Positions 36,529 through 45,492 of a DNA stretch of 64,000 bases are shown here, piece by piece. Both the position numbers and the translations under genes were made by a program. Within the stretch, counting starts at the first letter, position 1, and each line of letters starts with the position of its first letter. Origin of the DNA: Streptomyces zagrosensis (GTDB taxonomy: Bacteria; Actinomycetota; Actinomycetes; Streptomycetales; Streptomycetaceae). The DNA is taken from assembly GCF_014203645.1 (NCBI RefSeq), contig NZ_JACHJL010000025.1, forward strand, positions 42,088 to 106,087, written 5' to 3'. Below the pieces are notes generated by a model. It made no database searches. It was not told the origin of the DNA and was given only the letters and a program-made list of their open reading frames with translations.

Positions 36529-37224
36529 CGCGTCCTCCCCTCCATGCGCCATGTCGTCCATCATCGCGCGAGGTTGGGACGTGCGCGGCGGGAGGGGGCG
36601 GATCAGGGACGAATATCAGCGCAGTGCGCAAGGGCACCCCGGTCGGGGTTATCCGGAGCGCGTAATTCCGGACATGATCGGTCATCGCACAACGTTCCGG
36701 CGGTGGTTGACGTGTGCGGACAGTGGCTGGAGGCGGGTGCGGAGAAGGCGGACAGTTGGGCCCAAAGTTGCACGTGGGTGAGGAGGAGCGGGGGCAGGCC
36801 CGGTGTGGGAGTGAGCGCGCGTGGAAAGGACGGTGGGTTCGGGCGATGTCGTCACTGAGCGTTGATACCGGGTTGTGTCCTCGGCGTGACTCGTTACGCG
36901 GGGGAGTCGGCTTCGCCCTCCGGTACGCTCCGTTGGATGCGAGCTGTAGTGAAGCGCGATGACCCGGGGCAGGCCACGATGGAGGCTCCGATGTCGTATG
37001 CGTTCCCAGCTCGCGCAGGGCGCGGGGCGCTGTTGGCGCTCTGTTCGACTCCCCGCAGCGCGCGTCGCACAGTATGCACCAGGCCTACTCCTTGGCGCTG
37101 GAATATGCCGGAAGCGCTTGGCGGGGTGACTGTACGTCAACCATGCTGTCTCGTAGCGGGATCACGTTCCGTGATCCCGGAGAGACGCGAGGCGATGTGT
37201 CCGCCGGTTCGGATGGTGTGAGCG
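36529..37224. other. Apparently noncoding region between third kinase and anti-sigma-like gene
   Basis: Several short ORFs exist on both strands, but none shows a convincing RBS plus protein-like composition. The region holds the kinase promoter and a perfect dyad at 37157-37179. Confidence 0.4.
37157..37179. promoter_or_regulatory. Perfect 10-bp dyad upstream of anti-sigma-like gene
   Basis: CGGGATCACG, TTC, CGTGATCCCG, located 46-68 bp before GTG 37225. It could be an operator or a short hairpin. Confidence 0.55.
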
Positions 37225-38226
37225 GTGCAGGTGCTTCAAATGCAGATGGAGGTCCGGCCGGACCCGGCCGAGGTGAGTCGGGCTCGCCGATGGGCACGCT
37301 CCCGGCTCGCCGGTTCGGGAATGGCAGTAGACGAGCCATTGGCGGAGACGCTCGTCCTGCTGATCTCGGAACTGGTGACCAACGCCGTGGTGCACACGGG
37401 GTGTCCGGCGGTATTGCGGATGCGTTTCCCCGCGCAGTGCGGTGCGGCGGACGAGGACGCGGTCGGGGACGCGGATGGCGGCGCGGATGGGTCTACGGCC
37501 GGCGCTGGTGGCGAGCCGACGGCCGGGGCTGTCTCGGACCGCGGTGCGGGGGGCGCGGCCGGGTCCGCCGCCCAGGCAGGCCCGGATTCGGCTGCTTGGG
37601 GTGAACGGGACGCAGGGGGTGTACAGGGTGCCCGGGGTGCACAGAGTGCGCGGGGTGAACACAGCGCGGGCGTACGGGCGGTGCCGGGCAGCGGCGTCGA
37701 AGTGTCGGCGGTGGAGACGGTGCGGGTGGAGGTCATGGACGCCAGCAGCTGCCCTCCCAGGCCCCGGTGCGCCGATGGCGATGACACCCATGGGCGCGGC
37801 CTGGAGCTGGTGGACGGCCTCGCAGACCGCTGGGGCTGGAAGTCGGAGGGAGGCGGCAAGAGCATCTGGTGCGAGGTGGACCGCCAGGGCGCACCACCGG
37901 CGCACGCGGCGCATCCCTCCCAAGAACCGGCTGGTCATGCCGCTGAGCAGGTGGTGGGTGGCGCCGAGTCGGCCGCGAGCGAGGCTGTTCCGGCGGTGAG
38001 CGGCGCTGAACCGGCCGCGCACGGCGTGGAGCGGAACGCCGATGGTGGTGCCGCGGCAACGGGTGATGCGAGTGGGGCCGGCGGCGAGCCTGGGCCCGGC
38101 GTGGTGTCGGCGGGGCCCTCCACAACGGTTGTAGCCGTACGGCGGAACGCACCGCTGACGGGCGAACGAGACGTACCGCTAGCAGGCGCGTGCACCTCTC
38201 GCCGCCCAGTCGCGCGCCGGGTGTGA
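37225..38226 (+). CDS. ATP-binding anti-sigma/HATPase_c-like protein
   Basis: 333 residues from GTG 37225. Residues ~1-70 and ~165-225 together form an RsbW/SpoIIAB-type GHKL ATPase: RARRWARSRLAGSG, N-box ETLVLLISELVTNAVVH, then after an interruption VEVMDASS..P and the G-box HGRGLELVDGLADRWGW. About 95 residues of Ala/Gly low complexity are inserted between the N and G boxes, and a disordered tail of ~110 residues follows. Such proteins are abundant in streptomycetes as putative anti-sigma factors or serine kinases of anti-anti-sigma proteins. No partner is adjacent. Confidence 0.85.
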   Translation: MQVLQMQMEVRPDPAEVSRARRWARSRLAGSGMAVDEPLAETLVLLISELVTNAVVHTGCPAVLRMRFPAQCGAADEDAVGDADGGADGSTAGAGGEPTAGAVSDRGAGGAAGSAAQAGPDSAAWGERDAGGVQGARGAQSARGEHSAGVRAVPGSGVEVSAVETVRVEVMDASSCPPRPRCADGDDTHGRGLELVDGLADRWGWKSEGGGKSIWCEVDRQGAPPAHAAHPSQEPAGHAAEQVVGGAESAASEAVPAVSGAEPAAHGVERNADGGAAATGDASGAGGEPGPGVVSAGPSTTVVAVRRNAPLTGERDVPLAGACTSRRPVARRV

Positions 38227-38642
38227 ATCGGTTAGTCCAGACCGGGTGTTGACGTGACGTGTCCGATTGATCACTCTTAGGTGCAGCGATGCGCCGTGAG
38301 GGGACGTCGAGGGAACCTCGTGCCTGTGGGTGCGTTCCTCGGCGAGTGCGGATCGCGGTTCGGCGCGGCAACAGGGCGGCGGCGCCGGAGGGGCTGGCGG
38401 TGCGCGATGCCGTGCTCGGGGCGCGCATGGTGCACCGCCACGCCACTTGTACGCCGGGGCACGCGCCGTGCCCTGTACGCCGCCGTGCGGCCCTGTGTCA
38501 TGCGGCTCCGTGCCCCGTTCGCCGCCGTGCGGCCCTGTGCCATGCCACGCCGTGCGCCCCGTGGCACGCCGGCGCGGGACCTTGCGTGGGTGGCGTGCCC
38601 ATGCCGGCCCACGGGGTTCGACCAGTCGATCTGCGGGGGCAG
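38227..38642. other. Noncoding gap with 26-bp direct repeat
   Basis: No gene seen. A 26-bp sequence starting CGCCGCCGTGCGGCCCTGTG is present at 38478-38503 and again at 38520-38545 with one difference (42-bp period). The surrounding sequence is rich in CCGTGC and CGCCGT motifs. Confidence 0.55.
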
Positions 38643-39707
38643 TCAGTCGGCCACGGCCTCGATGAGTGAGTACGGCGTGGCCTCCGCGAGCGGCGTCACC
38701 GAGGTGAGGGACAGGCCCGCGCGGTGGCACACCTCCTCGAAGTCCTTACGGGTGCGCTCCCTACCGCCCACGTTCACCAGCATGTTGAGGTCGCTCAGGT
38801 AGGTGATTCCGCCATCGGCGGCGTGGGATTGCGCGGTGGTGGTCACGACGTCGGGCAGCACGGGTTCCACGATCAGGACGCGACCGCCCGGCGGTAGCAC
38901 CTCGCGGCAGTGGCTCAGGATCGTGACCGCCTGTTCGTCCGTCCAGTCGTGCAGGACGCTCTTGATCAGGTACAGGTCCGAGCCCTTGGGGACCGACCGA
39001 AAGAAGTCCCCGGCGATCAGCGAGCAGCGTTCGGTGAGCCCGCGTTGCTGGAGCTTCTCCGGCGCCTGGGCCAGGCCATCGGCCGTGTCGTAGAGGACAC
39101 CGGCGAGGGCCGGATGCGCGTCGAGTATGCCGGCCAGCAGGGTTCCGTCGCCGCCGCCGACGTCCGTGATCGTGGTGAAGCGTCCGAAGTCGAAGGCGGA
39201 CGGCAGCGCGGCGGCGGTTTCCCCGGCGGCTTGACTCATCGCCGCGTTGAACACCAGGGATAGCTCCGGGTGTTGGGCGAGATGGGTGAAGAAGTCCGTA
39301 CCGAAGACGGTGTCGAACGCGATATCGCCGGTGCGGATGCTGCCGTCCAGGTGTTCCCAGGCCCGGACGAGCACCGGCTCGGTGAGCAGCCGCACCAAAG
39401 ACGTGAGCGAGTCGGGGCGCTCGGAGCTGAGGAGTGCGCCCGCGGGGGTTACCGAAAAGGTGTCGGGGGTGTGTTCTTCTAGTAGGCCGAGGCCGGTCAG
39501 GGCACGCAGTAGCCGGGTCATGGGCTGGTGTTCGGCTCCCGCGTCGGCGGCCACGTCGGCGGCCCGGCGCTGTGCGTCACCGATCAGCTCGACCACTCTC
39601 AACCGCGCGGCGGCGCGCAGGGTTTGGGCAGCCATGCTTCCGAAGGCGAGCCGGACGATCAGTTCGCGATCGGCCATGCCTGCTGCTAGGACATCGGTGT
39701 TGGTCAT
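38643..39707 (-). CDS. O-methyltransferase, DnrK/acetylserotonin type (class I SAM)
   Basis: 354 residues from ATG 39707. The N-terminal winged-helix dimerisation domain (~15-100: RLAFGSMAAQTLRAAARLRVVELI) is followed by the SAM domain: motif I TDVGGGDGTLLAGIL and LIKSVLHDWTDEQAVTILSHC, with a DnrK-like His-Asp pair, then GGRVLIVEPVLPD. Such enzymes methylate hydroxyls of aromatic polyketides and other natural products. The open frame continues upstream through a 48-bp repeat, but ATG 39707 is the first with homology. It lies downstream of an AraC gene in the same direction. Substrate unknown. Confidence 0.92.
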   Translation of the reverse strand: MTNTDVLAAGMADRELIVRLAFGSMAAQTLRAAARLRVVELIGDAQRRAADVAADAGAEHQPMTRLLRALTGLGLLEEHTPDTFSVTPAGALLSSERPDSLTSLVRLLTEPVLVRAWEHLDGSIRTGDIAFDTVFGTDFFTHLAQHPELSLVFNAAMSQAAGETAAALPSAFDFGRFTTITDVGGGDGTLLAGILDAHPALAGVLYDTADGLAQAPEKLQQRGLTERCSLIAGDFFRSVPKGSDLYLIKSVLHDWTDEQAVTILSHCREVLPPGGRVLIVEPVLPDVVTTTAQSHAADGGITYLSDLNMLVNVGGRERTRKDFEEVCHRAGLSLTSVTPLAEATPYSLIEAVAD

Positions 39708-39744
39708 GGGTGTGCTTCTTCTTTCGTGTGTGGGGCAGGTGCGG

Positions 39745-39936
39745 GAGCCGGGGCCCGCGGCCGTGCGCGAGGCGGCGTGGGTGGTGGTGTGCGAGCCGGG
39801 GCCCGCGGCCGTGCGTGAACCGGCGTGGGTGGTGGTGTGCGAGCCGGGGCCCGCGGCCGTGCGTGAACCGGCGTGGGTGGTGGTGTGCGAGCCGGGGCCC
39901 GCGGCCGTGCGCGAGGCGGCGTGGGTGGTGGTGTGT
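39745..39936. repeat. 48-bp tandem repeat, four copies
   Basis: Units begin GAGCCGGGGCCCGCGGCC at 39745, 39793, 39841 and 39889. Copies 1 and 4 share one variant and copies 2 and 3 another (GCGCGAGGCGGC versus GCGTGAACCGGC), a nested duplication pattern. It lies just upstream of the methyltransferase start and downstream of the AraC gene. Both strands stay open through the repeat. Confidence 0.95.
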
Positions 39937-39967
39937 GCGTGGCAGGTTTCTTCGGCGTATTCCTGGG

Positions 39968-40798
39968 CTAACCGACCGACGTCGCTCCACTGGCCAGGGC
40001 GCCCGGTGTGCACCCGGCGAAGGCCAGTACGTCGCGGTGGAGATGAGGCTGATCGACGTACCCGCACGCCAGGGCGACATCGGTGGCGTTCGCGCCCGCG
40101 CAGAGCGCTCGGGCGGCGTGGTCGAAGCGGACCAGCATGGCGGCGCGCTTGGGTGTGAGGCCGACTTGTGCACGGAACCTGGACCACAGCCGCTTGCGGC
40201 TCCAGCCGCACGATGCGGCGAGGTCATCGACCCGTATCCGGCCTCGTTGGGCCACGATGTGGTCCCAGGCGCCGGCGACCTCGGGCGACATCGACGGCGC
40301 CTGCGCGGCCCGCCTCATGAGGAACTCGTCCATCAGTGTGAGGCGTACTTGCCAGGTCGTGGCATCGGTCAGCTGCTCGCGCAGGCGTCGCTCGTGCTGG
40401 CCCCACAGGTCCTGAAGATCGGTGACGGACCCGTCAAGTCCGCGTGGGGAAACGCCCAGCACCGCATAGGCGGCCCGCGGTGACAAGCGCATCTCAATGC
40501 ATTCGACGTGCTCGCCGCGGACTCGGGCCGGGCCGGGCGACAAGGTGGAGACGAGGCTTCGCAGGCGCCGGTGCCCGGTGGCGCCTTCGACCGTAAACGG
40601 CTCGTCCCCCAGCCCGATCACGATGGTCACGACAGGCTGAGGGATCACATGAAGGTCAAGACCGGCAGCGATACGGTCGCGGAACCCGGCCATCCGGACG
40701 CCGCCGATGGACGTGCCACCGGCGGGGTTTGCGACCTCCCAGCCGTTTGCGGCATCGCGATCCATGGAGCCGAACCCCGTGTCGTAGCTGCTGCTCAT
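39968..40798 (-). CDS. AraC-family transcriptional regulator
   Basis: 276 residues from ATG 40798, preceded by GGTAGGGGC. The N-terminal half is a beta-rich sensing domain (LDLHVIPQPVVTIVIGLGDEPFTV). The C-terminal AraC HTH pair is clear: IRVDDLAASCGWSRKRLWSRFRAQVGLTPKRAAMLVRFDHAA, then DVALACGYVDQPHLHRDVLAFAGCTP. It is upstream of and codirectional with the O-methyltransferase, separated by the 48-bp repeat, and may regulate it. Confidence 0.93.
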   Translation of the reverse strand: MSSSYDTGFGSMDRDAANGWEVANPAGGTSIGGVRMAGFRDRIAAGLDLHVIPQPVVTIVIGLGDEPFTVEGATGHRRLRSLVSTLSPGPARVRGEHVECIEMRLSPRAAYAVLGVSPRGLDGSVTDLQDLWGQHERRLREQLTDATTWQVRLTLMDEFLMRRAAQAPSMSPEVAGAWDHIVAQRGRIRVDDLAASCGWSRKRLWSRFRAQVGLTPKRAAMLVRFDHAARALCAGANATDVALACGYVDQPHLHRDVLAFAGCTPGALASGATSVG

Positions 40799-40993
40799 GC
40801 CCCTACCGTTGCCCACTTCGGCGGGCCCTGTCTTGGACAAAAGTTCCGTGGGCCTGTGCAGCGGGCTCGGGCGGGCTTGGCCGGGGGTGCTGAGCGGGGC
40901 TTGCGCGTTGCGGGCTGGTGCCAGGGCGGGGGCTGGCTCCGGGCGGAAGTTGGCTTAGAGTGGGGCCGGCACCTGGTGGAGGGCCAGCTCCGG

Positions 40994-41590
40994 TCAGAGC
41001 GTGTGGCGGGGTGCTGCCTCGATGACCTCTTGGAGCAGACGTCGGGACGCCAAGAGCCCGGCAACCTGGTTGTCGATACGCTCCCGTTCGCGGCGCAGTT
41101 CGTCGGCGAGTTCCGGCGTGCAGGGGCGCAGGACGCCGTCCTGCTCGCAGACGCTCGGCAGGAGCCGGGCGATGACGGCGGTGGTGAGGCCGGCCGCTAG
41201 CAAGGTCCTGATGTACGCGACCAGGCGCACATCGTCCTCGGCGTACACCCGGTAGCCGTTCCCGAGCCGTTGCGGGCGGAGCAGACCCTGCTGCTCGTAG
41301 TAGCGCAGCAACCGCACATTGACACCCGTACGGTCCGCGAGCTGGCCGATGCGAAGGCCCGGGTCCGCCGCGACGGGCTCCCCCACGGCCGGCCTCTCCC
41401 CAACGATGTCCCTCATGGCGGCAGAGGATTGATCGCGCTCGCCGCTTTTACCGCTTCTGCTTTTTTCGGCTGCTTTGTCGGGTTCACCGGGTTCACCGGG
41501 TTCACCGGGTTCACCGGGTTGGTCAGGGCCCGTTGCCGGGGACGTCCAGGCGCCTCCGCTGCCCCGGCTTCGGTTGATCTGCGTGCGCAC
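40994..41590 (-). CDS. MerR-family transcriptional regulator
   Basis: 198 residues from GTG 41590 (AAGGGAG RBS); an ATG at 41416 would remove a disordered N-terminus of 58 residues containing four GEP repeats (9-bp DNA repeat, 41480-41515). The MerR HTH starts at LRIGQLADRTGVNVRLLRYYEQQGLL and continues NGYRVYAEDDVRLV. A dimerising coiled coil (ELADELRRERERIDNQVAGLLASRR) ends the protein. It is divergent from an MFS exporter 97 bp away, its likely target through the usual long-spacer MerR promoter. Confidence 0.9.
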   Translation of the reverse strand: MRTQINRSRGSGGAWTSPATGPDQPGEPGEPGEPGEPDKAAEKSRSGKSGERDQSSAAMRDIVGERPAVGEPVAADPGLRIGQLADRTGVNVRLLRYYEQQGLLRPQRLGNGYRVYAEDDVRLVAYIRTLLAAGLTTAVIARLLPSVCEQDGVLRPCTPELADELRRERERIDNQVAGLLASRRLLQEVIEAAPRHTL

Positions 41591-41687
41591 GCGCGCTCCC
41601 TTCCGCTGGCTCCAGTGTCCTTGGTCTTCGCTGCCGGTAAAACGTGAGCGTGACGCCTGACGCTGACTGGGGCTTTATCGTCCAGTC

Positions 41688-43037
41688 ATGGCTTATCGAG
41701 AACTCGCCACACGCCCCGTGCTGAGCTGGGTACTGGTGGCGGTCGCCGCCCGAATGCCCGTCGCCATGGCCCCACTTGCCCTGGTGTTTCTCGTACGAGA
41801 GCGGCCCGGCGGCTACACGCTGGGCGCGGTGCTCGCCGCCGCGTATGTCATCGGCGAAGTGGTGGGTGCCGCCACGCTCGGGGCACGGTTGCGTGCCGAC
41901 CAGGCGCGGCGACAGCTCGCCATCGGCCTTGCGGTCGGGGCGGCGGCCTTCGCCGCGCTGGGGCTGGCGTCAACGGCGCATCCCGCGGTGTTGGGGGCGC
42001 TCGCGGTGCTCGCCGGCGCGGCCCCCGGCGCCGCGCCGGGAGGGCTGCGCGCGCTCCTCACCAGCCTGATACCTGAGCGCCTCAGTACCCAGGCGCTCAG
42101 CATGGAATCCATGTCCACCTACGGGGTGTGGACCGCGTCACCCGCGCTGGCCACCAGCCTCGCCCTGGGCGTGGACCCCGCCCTGCCGCTGCTCCTCGGG
42201 GCCCTGCTGGCGGCTGCCGCCGTGGCCGGCCTGTGGGCGCTGCCTGCGGGGTGGGAGGCGGACGAAAGCGACCGCGAGGGCGCGTCCATGCTGCGTATCC
42301 TGGCCGCCGCCTGGCCCGTCTATGTGACCGGCGCGGCGGCGCTCTCCCTGCTCGCGCTCGCCGAACTCGTACTGCCCGCCCTGCTCGAACAGCGCGGCAT
42401 CGCGGTCGGGTGGGCCGGGCCGCTGCTCGCTGGCTACTCGATCGCTGCCGCCATCGGAGCGTTCGTCTACGGGCTGCGTAGCTGGCCCGGCCGGTTGGCC
42501 ACGCAGAGCCTGGTGCTGATGCTCGCCGTGATGGCGTGCGTGGCGGCGGCAGCGGTCGTGCCCGGGCTCGGCCTGATCGCGGTGGCCCTGCTGGTGGCGG
42601 GGCTGCTCCAGTCCGGAGTGCAGATGACGCGGACTCTGGCGTTGCGCGAGGCGCTGCCGGCGAGCGCCCTCGCCGCGGCCTACTCCGTGATGTACGCGGC
42701 GGTCGGCGTCGGCTACGCGGTCAGCGCGACCCTGTCGGGCGTCGTACAGGAGGCGACCTCACCGGCCACGGCGATCCTCGGCGGCGTGGTGTTCGCGCTG
42801 CTGCTCACTTTGGTCGCGGCGGTCGGCGACCGCAGGTCCGGCGCCAAGCGGCGGCCGGTGGCACGCCCCGGGCACACGGTGGCCGGGGCACGCCCCCAGG
42901 CGGCTGCCGTAGAAGCGACGCCCACAGCGGCACCGGCCACAGATGCGACGCCCGCACCGACACCGGCCGTAGGAACGGACCCGGTGTTGGCGGCGGACCG
43001 CCGCATCGACGGCACCGGGGCGACGGAGCGGCCGTGA
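41688..43037 (+). CDS. MFS transporter
   Basis: 449 residues with about 12 hydrophobic helices (for example VLSWVLVAVAARMPVAMAPLALVFLV and GYTLGAVLAAAYVIGEVVGAATLGARL). The conserved motif-A loop is weak (GARLRADQARRQ). The last ~60 residues form a Pro/Ala/Thr-rich cytosolic tail. Probably an exporter regulated by the divergent MerR gene. Substrate unknown. Confidence 0.9.
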   Translation: MAYRELATRPVLSWVLVAVAARMPVAMAPLALVFLVRERPGGYTLGAVLAAAYVIGEVVGAATLGARLRADQARRQLAIGLAVGAAAFAALGLASTAHPAVLGALAVLAGAAPGAAPGGLRALLTSLIPERLSTQALSMESMSTYGVWTASPALATSLALGVDPALPLLLGALLAAAAVAGLWALPAGWEADESDREGASMLRILAAAWPVYVTGAAALSLLALAELVLPALLEQRGIAVGWAGPLLAGYSIAAAIGAFVYGLRSWPGRLATQSLVLMLAVMACVAAAAVVPGLGLIAVALLVAGLLQSGVQMTRTLALREALPASALAAAYSVMYAAVGVGYAVSATLSGVVQEATSPATAILGGVVFALLLTLVAAVGDRRSGAKRRPVARPGHTVAGARPQAAAVEATPTAAPATDATPAPTPAVGTDPVLAADRRIDGTGATERP

Positions 43038-43098
43038 GGCCCGGGTGGCGCCGTTGCGGGGCTACGAAAATCAACGCAGCTCGCGGGTCACGCGAACG

Positions 43099-44277
43099 TC
43101 AACGCAACTCACGGGACACGCGTTTGGCTATCTTGCGGGCGTCGATGCCGAGTTCCCTCAGCATGCCGCTGACCGGATTCGTATAGCCGGTGAAGTGCAG
43201 CCCGGGCGCGGTGGCCAGGCTGCGTGCGCCGTGGACGCGGGGGCGGCCGTGGGCGTCCAGAACGTCCAGGTGGCCCACGAGTTGGTCGAGGCCGGGGCGG
43301 TAACCGGTGGCGGCGATGACCACCTCCGAGTCGATGCGGCTGCCGTCCACCAGCACCGGTTTGTCGCCGTCGAATGACTCGACCGCCGCGACGACCTCGA
43401 CCCGGCCCGCCCGCACGGCGCGCACGATGCCGGCGTCGCGCACCGGAATGGCACCCGCCCGGGCCCGCGAATAGAGCCCGGCGCCGCCTGCCGATGCAGG
43501 GCGAGGGAGGCCGTGCTCGGCGAGGTCGGGGGCGCAGAACTTGGCCCGGGCGGCCGATGCGTGGTCCATCACGCCCACTGGCATCCGCCGGGCCAGCACC
43601 GCCGACCGCTGCGCCGACCAGCCAAGCCGGGAACGGCGCACGATGTGCGGAGGGGTACGCACCGCCCACCTGACCCGGCCCGCGCCGCCATCGGCGAGGT
43701 CGGTGGCGATCTCGGCACCCGAGTTGCCCGCGCCCACCACGAGGACGTCCTTGCCCCGGTAGGGGCCGGCATCGCGGTACTCGGCCGCGTGCAGGACTTC
43801 CCCCGCGTACTCCGTGAGGCCCGGCCACTCCGGGAGATGGGGGGCGTGATGGTAGCCGGTGGCGACCACGACCGCCGGCGCGGTGAGCTCACGGCCGCCC
43901 GTCGCGTGCAGCACCCAGTTGCCCGCAGCGGGCCCGTCAGCTGGCGCACGCTCGATGCGTGAGACCGCGACGCCCGTGACGCACTCCAACTGGTGGCGCT
44001 CCACGTACTGCTCCAGATAGCGGACCAGGTTGTCACGGCCCACCCACCTGCCGTACGAGCGGGGGATTGCAAGCCCGGGCAGCGCCGACATGCGCCGCGT
44101 CGTGTGCAACTGGAGCCGGTCGTAGTGAGTTCGCCAGGCCCCGGCCACCGCGTGGCCCTTCTCCACTACGACGGCGCGTACGCCGCGTTCGCCGAGGGCC
44201 GCCGCCGTGGCGAGCCCGCCGGGGCCGCCGCCGATGACATACACGGGGGTGGGAGGAGTCGGAGTTTTGTCGGCCAT
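43099..44277 (-). CDS. FAD/NAD(P)-dependent flavin monooxygenase (FMO/YUCCA-like)
   Basis: 392 residues. FAD motif VYVIGGGPGGLATAAALGERG, NADPH motif DVLVVGAGNSGAEIATDLA, and the ATGYRPGLDQLV segment near the C-terminus. The FMO fingerprint region is represented by VVVATGYHHAPHLPEWPG. It oxygenates or oxidises a small organic substrate, possibly amine or ketone, in the cytosol. It stands alone, transcribed toward the MFS gene, with 452 bp of apparently noncoding DNA upstream. Confidence 0.9.
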   Translation of the reverse strand: MADKTPTPPTPVYVIGGGPGGLATAAALGERGVRAVVVEKGHAVAGAWRTHYDRLQLHTTRRMSALPGLAIPRSYGRWVGRDNLVRYLEQYVERHQLECVTGVAVSRIERAPADGPAAGNWVLHATGGRELTAPAVVVATGYHHAPHLPEWPGLTEYAGEVLHAAEYRDAGPYRGKDVLVVGAGNSGAEIATDLADGGAGRVRWAVRTPPHIVRRSRLGWSAQRSAVLARRMPVGVMDHASAARAKFCAPDLAEHGLPRPASAGGAGLYSRARAGAIPVRDAGIVRAVRAGRVEVVAAVESFDGDKPVLVDGSRIDSEVVIAATGYRPGLDQLVGHLDVLDAHGRPRVHGARSLATAPGLHFTGYTNPVSGMLRELGIDARKIAKRVSRELR

Positions 44278-44729
44278 ATGCCCGAGCGTAGCCGGATGAT
44301 TGACGGGTTTCGGTCAAACTGGTACCGAATCGGTTGCGGAACGATTACGGGCCGCAACCCGCCCAACTCTGGTCGAAACTGCCCTTCTCTGTCGCTCCCG
44401 CCTTGGTTATCGACCGTTGAGCGTGCACGACCTCGGGGCCCATTCGCGGGCGACTCTGCGGCCAACCGCCACCGACCGCACGGCTCAGCCACCCACGGCC
44501 CCGTGGCCGGCCCGCCCGGCGGGCGGGGCTACCGCTCGCCCCGGACGCTCAGCCCTTACGCCGTGGCTTTTGCGCGCTCTGCAACTGACAACCCGACAGC
44601 TGATGTGGTGCCGGTTACGGGGAGCGGAATGGCCGCCCCCGGTGGCGGCGTTCGGCCTCCCAAGGTGTTGAATGCGGAGGCGGACGGACAGACGGCTGCG
44701 GGCAAGGCGGAGCGCGAGAGGAGACGCGG
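44278..44729. other. Intergenic region between flavin monooxygenase and GNAT genes
   Basis: Divergent promoters are expected. On the minus strand a TTGACC with CGGCTA 17 bp downstream (44286-44314) could be the monooxygenase promoter. No gene seen. Confidence 0.4.
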
Positions 44730-45371
44730 ATGCTGGAGCCGGTCGAGTTGGAGATGTACGGGTTGTTGCTACGTCCTTGGGAGGAAGAGGACCTCCGCGC
44801 CATCCAGTGCGGCATAGCCGATCCGGAATACCTTCGCTGGAGCGCCGTCAATGCCCCGGCTGCCTCCCCGAACGGTGCACGGGACTTTCTCCACACCCGC
44901 ACCGAAGGCTGGCGGCGGGGCGATATGACGTCGTTCGCGATCACGGACCTGGAGACCTTCGAAGTCCTGGGCAGCGTCTACGCCGGGACGATCGATTTCG
45001 CCCATCGCAGCGGCCGGGTTGGCTACTGGGTGCTGCCCGAGGCGCGTGGTCGGCGGGTGGCCGCGCGGGGCCTGGAGGCGATGACCCGTTGGCTGTTCCA
45101 GGACGTGGGCCTGCATCGGCTGGAGCTGGGGCACGCGGTCGGCAACGACGCCTCATGCCGGGTGGCCGACCGCTGTGCGTACCGGGTCGAAGGCATCTTC
45201 CGCGGCGCGATGTTCGACCTGACCGAGACCCCCAGGGACATCCACATCCACGCACGGCTGGCCACCGACCTGCCGCCCTACCGGTTCGGCCAGACAGCCG
45301 TCCCCTCCGCCACGGCCGAACCCCCCGCCCACACCCCGGCCTGGGCCGCAGCACCAGACCACCCTCGCTGA
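44730..45371 (+). CDS. GNAT-family acetyltransferase (RimJ/RimL type)
   Basis: 213 residues from ATG 44730. GNAT core: LLLRPWEEEDLRAI at the start, VGYWVLPEARGRRVAARGLEAMTRWLFQDVGLHRLELGHAVGN in the middle, including the acetyl-CoA loop, and ASCRVADRCAYRVEGIFRGAM. RimJ/L relatives acetylate N-terminal residues of ribosomal proteins or small molecules. Its 3' end runs into an 18-bp repeat (GACCAGACCACCCTCGCT, from ~45355). Substrate unknown. Confidence 0.92.
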   Translation: MLEPVELEMYGLLLRPWEEEDLRAIQCGIADPEYLRWSAVNAPAASPNGARDFLHTRTEGWRRGDMTSFAITDLETFEVLGSVYAGTIDFAHRSGRVGYWVLPEARGRRVAARGLEAMTRWLFQDVGLHRLELGHAVGNDASCRVADRCAYRVEGIFRGAMFDLTETPRDIHIHARLATDLPPYRFGQTAVPSATAEPPAHTPAWAAAPDHPR

Positions 45372-45410
45372 CCAGACCACCCTCGCTGACCAGGCCACCC
45401 TGCTGAGCAG
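45353..45410. repeat. 18-bp tandem repeat at the GNAT 3' end
   Basis: Three copies of GACCAGACCACCCTCGCT, the last degenerate. They cover the stop codon of the GNAT gene, so copy number may change its C-terminus. Confidence 0.7.
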
Positions 45411-45492
45411 GCCGCCCCACTGGCCGGGCCAACCTGGCTGACGGGGCGGGACTGCTTTCGCTGGCCGGGCCCCCGGCTGACGGGCCCGGGTG

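Noticed and set aside
36862..37221. 119-codon ORF before the anti-sigma-like gene
   Set aside because: No RBS, mixed composition, overlaps a perfect dyad; not convincing.
39745..39936. CRISPR-like array
   Set aside because: Repeats are contiguous with no unique spacers; a minisatellite, not CRISPR.
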